Source: a virus. Taken from it: 64,000 bases of DNA. The stretch lies in the IMG/VR virus record IMGVR_UViG_3300013099_000002, positions 1 through 64,000 of that record; one strand, written 5' to 3'. Below, piece after piece: positions 57,971 through 64,000 of the stretch (positions are counted from its first letter, which is position 1; every line of letters begins with the position of its first letter). The notes beneath the pieces were generated by a model. The model saw only the letters and a program-made list of their open reading frames with translations, did not search any database and was not told where the DNA came from. Both the position numbers and the translations under genes were made by a program.

Positions 57971-58569
57971 ATCGCCTCCAACAGCGTTACAGACACGAAA
58001 CGAAATTTGCTTGACGTTGAACCGTTCTTATCGGCTTCAAGGCGTATAGTGGATTCTCCGACTCTTGGAAGGGCTGAATTATACAAAGTAAACTTCTCCC
58101 AAGCACCCTCGGTATCATCACATATAAAAGGGGCTGGTGTAAGCATGGAAGCAACACCATCTTGCTCTTCCATAACCTTTAGTTTTGCACCACCACCTGT
58201 ACAATAATATTCGCCAACAACTTTAGCAACAATCCTTGTTAAATCTTCTACAAAAAAACTCATATTGGTTATCACGCCCCCAATAAGCTCCCATTCCCCA
58301 CCGGCAAGCGTTATTTCAACTTCACCCTCAATCATTTTTGATGAAGCATGATACTTATACTCTTGAATAACATCACCACTATGAGCATTAATAACATTAG
58401 CTAAATCAATATCATCAGGCTCCGAAGAAAAATCAATAGATAAATTACCTTTATTTTCCATACTACCTGTAACCGGTATTGATTGCGCCTCAAGCTCCAA
58501 CCATAAAGTATCCAAATTAACTTTACCTGAAGGAATATCAGTGGAGACTGTATACGTTTTTGTTACCAT
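57967..58569 (-). CDS. virion protein (probable tail/baseplate)
   Basis: 200 aa, beta-rich, not recognised by family, but sits in a row of coupled beta-rich genes (one-base overlaps) typical of phage structural operons. Confidence 0.5.
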   Translation of the reverse strand: MVTKTYTVSTDIPSGKVNLDTLWLELEAQSIPVTGSMENKGNLSIDFSSEPDDIDLANVINAHSGDVIQEYKYHASSKMIEGEVEITLAGGEWELIGGVITNMSFFVEDLTRIVAKVVGEYYCTGGGAKLKVMEEQDGVASMLTPAPFICDDTEGAWEKFTLYNSALPRVGESTIRLEADKNGSTSSKFRFVSVTLLEAI

Positions 58570-59159
58570 TACTGAATCCTTCTTAAATCAATTAAAGCTG
58601 AAAACATACTTGCCGTTTTACCAGCTTTCGTTGACCTAAAATTCAAATCAATCGTCAATACCCCAGAATGATTTTCCAACAAAAAAGCTCTTGATAGAAA
58701 ATGAGTATCTGTAGAATCAGTTGGTTTTTGGCTATGTACTTCTTGGCTAACACCATCCAACACTACTTCACTTTCAAAAGAAAACGAAGTGTTAGAAAAT
58801 TGCCAACCATACTGAATTTGAATCCGATAATTAGCCGCTGTTAAATCAGATGAAACTAATTGCAACTTCGATATAAAGGTACTACTGTTTGTTGAAGTTA
58901 CAGTTTGGTCTTGTATAAATTCATAAAGTGGGTTAAATGTTGCGCCTTGTTCCCAATCTCCAGCCAATGAACCATTACCGCCACCAGCATTAGTTAATCT
59001 GTAGACCTCTCCAGTACTCCGATAATACATGGAATACATAGGGGCATCAGGCACCGCTATATGAGGCAAAACCCCACCGGAAAAAATCCCGATAAGGTTA
59101 GGCTCAGAGCCTACGATAAGTGATTCCACTTCGTAGGCGTTTTCCACATCAGTAGACAT
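58569..59159 (-). CDS. virion protein (probable tail/baseplate)
   Basis: 196 aa, beta-rich, Gly/Asn-rich middle. Same coupled operon. No family assigned. Confidence 0.5.
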   Translation of the reverse strand: MSTDVENAYEVESLIVGSEPNLIGIFSGGVLPHIAVPDAPMYSMYYRSTGEVYRLTNAGGGNGSLAGDWEQGATFNPLYEFIQDQTVTSTNSSTFISKLQLVSSDLTAANYRIQIQYGWQFSNTSFSFESEVVLDGVSQEVHSQKPTDSTDTHFLSRAFLLENHSGVLTIDLNFRSTKAGKTASMFSALIDLRRIQ

Positions 59160-60592
59160 TAGACTATTGATAACCTTGAGCTAGAAGATACAACCGCACT
59201 TGTGGCCTCAACAGTAAGTTCCATTGTTTGCGCTCCGGCAGAACCTTGGATTCTTACATTGATAACAATGCCAACAATATTGCCGTTCATTTTCAAACGA
59301 GCATACTTAGTGAAATCAGTTGCAGTTGCATCACTTGATGGAGTGCCATCATGCGTTGCATCAATCTCATAAGTAATTACTTTCGTACCTTGTTGAGCAT
59401 GTACTAACCAACGAACAGCCTTCACATCATCAACTAATACTGAATCAACAACCTGTAAAGTCGTAATACCAGAAATAGCTACAGGGTGGTTAGTTTGGTC
59501 TGCAAAAGCATCCAATTTACCAATCGCAACTTCAAGATTATCATTATCTGCAACTACATTGTTTGTAGTGTAATCCGGTAATTCAGCACCGGTTGCAGAT
59601 TTACCCATGAACAGATTTTGGTCTGTATCATCGTTAGATATTAAACCAATAGCATCGGCATTGGCTTTAATCTGAGTATCTAAATCAGTTAAATCTTCTG
59701 ATACTGAACCATTACTATCAATGTAGTTTGTGGTACTGAAAGCAACATAATCACCATTACCATCAATAACCGCACCCATGGCAGTTTCAATCGCATCAAC
59801 TTCAGTTTGAACATTGCCAATTGAAGTAGCATTGGTACCAATATCAGTATCATTGCTACCAACAGCCGCATCCAATTTACCTAAAGCAACTTCCAAAGTA
59901 TCGTTATTAGCGATATGGTTTGTTGAAGTGTATCCTGGGAGTTCAGAACCAGCCGCATCTTTTCCAATAAAGGCGCGTAAAAATCCAAGCTCATCTAGGC
60001 TTGTTTGATTAGAACGCACCCATGAATCTGAAGTAGCATTATAATTAAATTGATTACCGGCAAAAGAACCATCATCAATAATTATTGCATCATTATTAGT
60101 TTCAGCATTAACATCTTCAACTAAGGTTGCACCGGCTCCAGGGGTTCCAGTAACTATAAATACGTTTTTAGCTTCACCAGTGATTGCCGTAAGTAAAATA
60201 CGGTCATTTTCTGATAGTGCAACACCGTCAATGGTACCTGTATTAACAGCAACTTCAGCCGCAGCCAAGTTTGCATAAACCGTGTCATCTTTTACAAGTG
60301 CAGGTTCTCTCCAAGACTCAGTTCCACTTGATGCAGTAATATCATCAGCATCAGCTAAACGTACCCACTTATCCGTACCTGAACCAGCAGTCTTTTTGCG
60401 GTACTCAAAACCACTTGTTGAATCCAATGCTTTAGAGCCAACAGGTGCATTATTGGATAATGTTTGTTCTGCGGCTGGTAAGCCCCCGTCTCCAGGTAAT
60501 CCTGTGGTTACAAATTGCTCATATACTGGAGAACCAGTTGTTTCGTTTTCGATTGCAAAGCCTAAACTCGCACCGAATAATTGTTCTGACAT
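59159..60592 (-). CDS. tail fibre-like protein with internal repeats
   Basis: 477 aa. Two ~36-residue repeats (208-243 and 328-363): FxGKxAxGxELPxYT, then NxxADND/NNDTLEVAxGKLDA. A partial third lies near 283-305. A long stretch of ~15-residue heptad-like units lies between. Such repeats make trimeric fibres in tail proteins. N-terminal Gly/Ala-rich head. Confidence 0.65.
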   Translation of the reverse strand: MSEQLFGASLGFAIENETTGSPVYEQFVTTGLPGDGGLPAAEQTLSNNAPVGSKALDSTSGFEYRKKTAGSGTDKWVRLADADDITASSGTESWREPALVKDDTVYANLAAAEVAVNTGTIDGVALSENDRILLTAITGEAKNVFIVTGTPGAGATLVEDVNAETNNDAIIIDDGSFAGNQFNYNATSDSWVRSNQTSLDELGFLRAFIGKDAAGSELPGYTSTNHIANNDTLEVALGKLDAAVGSNDTDIGTNATSIGNVQTEVDAIETAMGAVIDGNGDYVAFSTTNYIDSNGSVSEDLTDLDTQIKANADAIGLISNDDTDQNLFMGKSATGAELPDYTTNNVVADNDNLEVAIGKLDAFADQTNHPVAISGITTLQVVDSVLVDDVKAVRWLVHAQQGTKVITYEIDATHDGTPSSDATATDFTKYARLKMNGNIVGIVINVRIQGSAGAQTMELTVEATSAVVSSSSRLSIV

Positions 60593-60601
60593 ATCAGACT
60601 C

Positions 60602-60796
60602 CTATCTAATTAGTTTTCGTAAATTAATTAATTCCGTGTCGTGTCTATGACAGCACGAATTCAAATATTCAACTTCCCATTCTGATTCTGTTTTTTCAGA
60701 GTCAAATGCGAACTTCCCAGAAGCCACTTCAATTAACTTGCCATTGTTCATTTTAATAAAAGCCGCTAACCCTAATTTTCTTGTTTCAATTCTCAT
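60602..60796 (-). CDS. conserved small phage protein
   Basis: 64 aa. RKLGLAAFIKM and SEWEVEYLNSCCHRHDTELINLR resemble small DUF5659-type phage proteins. Function unknown. Confidence 0.55.
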   Translation of the reverse strand: MRIETRKLGLAAFIKMNNGKLIEVASGKFAFDSEKTESEWEVEYLNSCCHRHDTELINLRKLIR

Positions 60797-61254
60797 ATCA
60801 CTCTACTCTCTATTTTGTGGTACTTAACTTTGCCTGCCAAGTAAGCACTTGAGGCTAATTTTTCTGAATTATAACAACCCAAACTAATACGTTTACCATG
60901 CAACACAATTCTAGCTTCAAAGGAACCATTATTAACCATAGAATAACCTTTTACATTACTACGGTTAAATTGTTGCTCACTATGAGTAAGTAAACGTAAA
61001 TTAGAAATATCATTACTATTTCTAATTCTATTAAAATGGTCTACTTCAAACCCTTCCGGTATAGCACCATAATGATATACCCAAATAAGATTATGCGCCT
61101 TGTGCTGGATACCATCAACCCGTACACAAACATAGCCATAAGAATTAACACCAGTTACGGCATCGCCTAATCTAGCTCTACCTTTATCAACTAGCCAGAA
61201 TAAAGTACCATCTTTGTATGTAAATAAAGATTTTATTTCCTCAACAGTAATCAT
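60793..61254 (-). CDS. HNH/AP2-type homing endonuclease
   Basis: 153 aa. DHFNRIRNSNDISNLRL is a HNH core (HxxxN...N), with FEARIVLHGKRISLGCYNSEKLASSAY as an AP2-like DNA-binding part. Inserted among virion genes; stop/start overlaps with both neighbours (4 bases). Confidence 0.85.
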   Translation of the reverse strand: MITVEEIKSLFTYKDGTLFWLVDKGRARLGDAVTGVNSYGYVCVRVDGIQHKAHNLIWVYHYGAIPEGFEVDHFNRIRNSNDISNLRLLTHSEQQFNRSNVKGYSMVNNGSFEARIVLHGKRISLGCYNSEKLASSAYLAGKVKYHKIESRVI

Positions 61255-61796
61255 ATTACTGTACTCAATCTCAACACTTTGAGGTCTAAAACCTCAGAGT
61301 GATTATTAGTTAATTCCAATTGGAAAAAAAGCCCACCCGAAATAAATACATCTATTGAGTATGGAACTAAATCACCAGTTATTCCGTAATGAGTATGTTT
61401 TGCTACAGTACCATTATGGATTGCTACAACTTCACTAATTCTTCGTTTATTGCCCACTGCATCAAGAGCCGTAATTATCCACTTTGAAGATGGATTTAAG
61501 GCCACTGACAGACTATCAACAATAACACTTGCACCAACACCAACAGAAGCATTTATTTGCTGTGCCGCTGTCCCATCGTTACCTTTAGGCCCTATTGCAC
61601 CTTGAGTACAGGATTCTAAAATTTCAGTAACATTGGCTACAGATAATATTTCAGTCTCTTCCACCGATTCAATAATTTCAGTAACATCTGCCACATCATC
61701 AATGTAGGTAATGTTATCAACAGATAATAATTCTGTAACTTGGTCTTGTGTAACCAACTCACAAACTGTTTCTGTTTCTGTAATTATAGAAGTCAT
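61251..61796 (-). CDS. virion protein with collagen-like segment
   Basis: 181 aa. A helical acidic N-terminal half, then GAIGPKGNDG (collagen-like GxY triplets), then a beta-rich C-terminus. Typical of phage tail or fibre-associated proteins. Confidence 0.55.
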   Translation of the reverse strand: MTSIITETETVCELVTQDQVTELLSVDNITYIDDVADVTEIIESVEETEILSVANVTEILESCTQGAIGPKGNDGTAAQQINASVGVGASVIVDSLSVALNPSSKWIITALDAVGNKRRISEVVAIHNGTVAKHTHYGITGDLVPYSIDVFISGGLFFQLELTNNHSEVLDLKVLRLSTVI

Positions 61797-62158
61797 GGTC
61801 TTGTTACTTCAGGGTCAACAGTGAAACCACCCTTAACAATACGAATAACATTTTCTGGGTCTGCGGTTTCTACAAGTTCTAAATCGTAAACACCCGATAC
61901 CCAAACCATTGCTTCAGTATCCGTTGCCCCAACATATAAATCTATACGTCCAGTTTCCGAACCAGCTTCAATAGTTATTCTACCGTTAGCAGTTGTGAAT
62001 TCCTCCAATACTGTATCAGAATCAATAGATTCACGAATCTGCATTCTAGCTTCATAACCGGCTAAAGAAATCGCCACCTTATCAGCGTCACGCCTAAAAA
62101 ACGTGTGCCTAAACGTAGCCCCTTGTTCTATCAATAAGTCTTTTTCGACTGCCGCCAT
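61793..62158 (-). CDS. baseplate/tail assembly-type protein
   Basis: 121 aa. EQGATFRHTFF, DLTGYxARMxIR-like (SLAGYEARMQIR) and VYDLELV are typical of a small phage structural family near tail genes. Role not established. Confidence 0.55.
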   Translation of the reverse strand: MAAVEKDLLIEQGATFRHTFFRRDADKVAISLAGYEARMQIRESIDSDTVLEEFTTANGRITIEAGSETGRIDLYVGATDTEAMVWVSGVYDLELVETADPENVIRIVKGGFTVDPEVTRP

Positions 62159-62175
62159 AATTCACCTCCACTCGT

Positions 62176-62189
62176 TGCAATCAATTGCA
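62176..62189. repeat. dispersed 14-bp near-palindrome, copy 16
   Basis: TGCAATCAATTGCA, in the 35-base gap between two virion genes. Confidence 0.9.
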
Positions 62190-62193
62190 AAAA

Positions 62194-62511
62194 TTAAGTT
62201 TGAGCAAATGCTTTAATATCTTGGGCACCAGTTCGGACTAACTTAACGAAATTCCAACGTGGGTCAAATACATGAAACTGGTCAGGGTTTGTTGCCCCAT
62301 CAAGATTCACAATTTCCTGAAAAGTTGAAGTTGGGTCAACTGCTACTTGAATTGAGATAGTGGTTCCAGCCGCCATGTTTTCAACCGTAATAATCCTTGG
62401 TACTCTGGATATTTTTGATTCATTGGCATTGGCACCTTGAATTGAGTTAGCTGGGTCGTAAATTAAACTAACTGGGAAGTGCGGTGCAACCGCTACTGTT
62501 ATGTTTGGCAT
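62194..62511 (-). CDS. virion protein
   Basis: 105 aa, beta-rich, not recognised. Follows the gap holding repeat copy 16 on its 3' side. Confidence 0.5.
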   Translation of the reverse strand: MPNITVAVAPHFPVSLIYDPANSIQGANANESKISRVPRIITVENMAAGTTISIQVAVDPTSTFQEIVNLDGATNPDQFHVFDPRWNFVKLVRTGAQDIKAFAQT

Positions 62512-62559
62512 CGTTCGTAGCCTCTTAATTTATTTAATATAAAAATCATACAACCTCTA

Positions 62560-62796
62560 CTACACAAAGTATACAGGTATTGTTTCTTCACTTGATACTT
62601 TGCCTAATAAATTGTTGCCATCTAATACAACCTTATCACCAACCAAAAATTGAACATCAGTTTGGTTCTCAATAACCTTTAATCCAGATGGAGAAGATAC
62701 AGATACAACTACCCCATCTACTTTAGCCACCACACCTGTAACTTCACCCTTACCTTTAAAAAGTAATTTTCTTAATTGAACTAAACCTTGACTCAT
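62560..62796 (-). CDS. virion protein
   Basis: 78 aa, beta-rich, not recognised; 4-base overlap with the upstream gene. A 48-base AT-rich gap follows. Confidence 0.5.
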   Translation of the reverse strand: MSQGLVQLRKLLFKGKGEVTGVVAKVDGVVVSVSSPSGLKVIENQTDVQFLVGDKVVLDGNNLLGKVSSEETIPVYFV

Positions 62797-63098
62797 GTTG
62801 GTCTCCGTAAAGTAAGAGTAGTAAGTAATGTGCCGTTTCGGGCTACATGGTTAATGCCTATAATTTTGCCAACCCAAGAAACACCTTGTAAAGAATCATG
62901 TACTTCAGTTAATTGGCCTAATAATACCCCTGACCTAAATACGGTGGTCATGGTTACTTGTTGTAAGTTTTCGCCATTCTCATCAATTTCTGCTTGGCCT
63001 CTTGATAGTCCAACAGGCACAGAATTTATCAAAGGGTCGATAATATCCACCCCTTGTTTATCCCCTGACCCTCGTTGAACAATCATAGAAAATGACAT
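62793..63098 (-). CDS. virion protein
   Basis: 101 aa, not recognised; coupled to both neighbours. Confidence 0.5.
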   Translation of the reverse strand: MSFSMIVQRGSGDKQGVDIIDPLINSVPVGLSRGQAEIDENGENLQQVTMTTVFRSGVLLGQLTEVHDSLQGVSWVGKIIGINHVARNGTLLTTLTLRRPT

Positions 63099-63598
63099 TA
63101 GATAATCCCGATTAAAACTACTAATATTCTAAAATCAGCTTCACCGTTTATTGTAGTTGGTGCTGTTAATTTATAAATAGTGTAATTAGTGGTGTATGTT
63201 ATTTTAGCAACCGCTGTACCTGAAATAGCCGCACGAACCTTACCCCCACCCAAATAAGCAACCGCACCTAAATCAGTACCAAACCATTGAATTGATAACC
63301 CCCCTGCCGGTGGAAATTGTAATGCAGCTTCATCAATATTAACGAAGTCTACAAATTCCTCTATTGTTCTGGTGCCGGAACCTGTGGATACTAAAGTACC
63401 TGCGGAAACTAAACTTTGAATACTAGCTAAACCTTCTTGGTAAGCTAAAATAAATACCGAGTCACCGCCTATAAAAGAAGTGGAAGTATTTAATCCACCC
63501 TCGGACTCTTCCCTTGAATCTACCTCAGCTACTAACTGAGCGTTGCTTTCAGAATCCAGTCCTTTGAATTCCACAACTATTGAAGCTGAAATAGCCAT
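63098..63598 (-). CDS. virion protein, related in its C-terminus to the neighbouring gene
   Basis: 166 aa. The C-terminal FxSIQWFGTDLGAVAYLGG... YTTNYTIYKL segment resembles the end of the upstream gene (ISWLDTNLGGITFSG...YETKSINYEA), suggesting a duplicated domain. Confidence 0.5.
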   Translation of the reverse strand: MAISASIVVEFKGLDSESNAQLVAEVDSREESEGGLNTSTSFIGGDSVFILAYQEGLASIQSLVSAGTLVSTGSGTRTIEEFVDFVNIDEAALQFPPAGGLSIQWFGTDLGAVAYLGGGKVRAAISGTAVAKITYTTNYTIYKLTAPTTINGEADFRILVVLIGII

Positions 63599-64000
63599 TA
63601 TGCTGTCTCCATTAAAAATTGAATTTGTCTATCACTTATCGCGTATTGGGCCTCGTAATTTATGCTTTTAGTTTCATAAACTATTTCAAGTAACCCAAAT
63701 CTATCTACCAAGCTTGTTGATTTTACCTGCTTACCGGAAAATGTGATTCCACCTAAATTAGTATCAAGCCAAGATATTGATACCACGGACTCTATAGGAT
63801 ACTTAACCGAACCACTACCATCAAATATCTCTATTATCTCAGTTTCGGTTCTGGTTATCTCACCTAGTTTAGATAACAACACCCCTACAGGCCCCGTATG
63901 AGTGATATTAATATCTCTGAATGGGCTTGGGTACGCCTTTAAAATTCCGGCTGTAGAATCATCTTCCTTAACTATAAATTCTATAGTATCGGCATCCGTT
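63598..64000 (-). CDS. virion protein, 5' end outside the window
   Basis: At least 134 codons. The frame is open to the window edge (starting with TDADTIEFIV), so the in-frame TTG near 63882 is not the start. The C-terminal domain is shared with the gene downstream (63098-63598). Confidence 0.6.
   Translation of the reverse strand, partial: TDADTIEFIVKEDDSTAGILKAYPSPFRDINITHTGPVGVLLSKLGEITRTETEIIEIFDGSGSVKYPIESVVSISWLDTNLGGITFSGKQVKSTSLVDRFGLLEIVYETKSINYEAQYAISDRQIQFLMETA

Noticed and set aside
4783-62189. Dispersed 14-bp repeat as a CRISPR array
   Set aside because: Spacings of 1.4-5.9 kb, no spacers and both orientations; not a CRISPR.
1-64000. About 40 plus-strand open frames of 60-156 codons
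   Set aside because: They lie opposite real minus-strand genes, lack ribosome sites and have biased, unnatural sequences; treated as shadows.

Overview
The window is a contiguous part of a tailed double-stranded DNA bacteriophage genome. It carries both terminase subunits, a phage replisome, a lysis cluster and virion genes. By eye it is AT-rich. Essentially every gene lies on the minus strand, so transcription runs from about 64 kb down to 1. A lipobox lipoprotein, a signal-peptide protein and an amidase in the lysis cluster point to a Gram-negative host. ThyX, a NrdJ-type protein and sulfate-activation enzymes would suit an aquatic proteobacterium, but the exact host cannot be read from the sequence.

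Layout in direction of transcription. 64.0-55.3 kb: virion (tail/baseplate/fibre-like) genes, then a CheY-like receiver, a membrane coiled-coil protein, a lipoprotein, an amidase endolysin and a secreted protein, closed by a strong intrinsic terminator (55134-55181). 55.1-40.1 kb: DNA metabolism, with an AAA+ ATPase, replication initiator-like protein, degenerate loader, DnaB-like helicase, TOPRIM primase (with an HNH endonuclease inserted at its start), SSB, SF2 helicase, RecA-like recombinase, two PD-(D/E)XK nucleases and a RuvC-like resolvase. 40.1-27.8 kb: a terminator (38993-39022), MazG, APS kinase, a NrdJ C-terminal-like protein, an HNH endonuclease, dCMP deaminase and a thermonuclease. 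Then comes a 313-base regulatory gap, followed by a ParB / GNAT / IbrA / IbrB / DNA methyltransferase cluster and the terminase subunits. 27.8-10.2 kb: about 60 small, tightly overlapping early-type genes, mostly unknown, including ThyX and a dNMP kinase. 10.1-0 kb: a PPDK-like phosphotransferase without the usual PEP/pyruvate barrel, a possible CsrA-like protein, two PTP-type phosphatases and a family A DNA polymerase.

Three sequence-wide patterns stand out. (1) Seventeen closely related, mostly near-identical sigma70-type promoters (TTGACA, usually 16 bp spacer, TATAAT/TACAAT) plus one divergent copy, mostly followed by an ACGGA(T/G) leader, drive the 0-27.6 kb and 40-55 kb regions and are absent from the packaging and virion regions. 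(2) A 14-bp near-palindrome, TGCAAT-TG-ATTGCA, occurs in 16 exact copies spread over the whole window, mostly at gene 3' ends. (3) Six otherwise unrelated proteins share an MP-hydrophobic-x-I-x-basic-basic N-terminus.

Functional picture: ThyX, dCMP deaminase, dNMP kinase, MazG and the NrdJ-like protein reshape the dNTP pool for a self-encoded replisome. The ParB/IbrAB/GNAT/MTase/APS-kinase set suggests DNA modification or sulfur chemistry. The PPDK-like protein with two phosphatases suggests manipulation of host phospho-metabolism. These last two links are inference.
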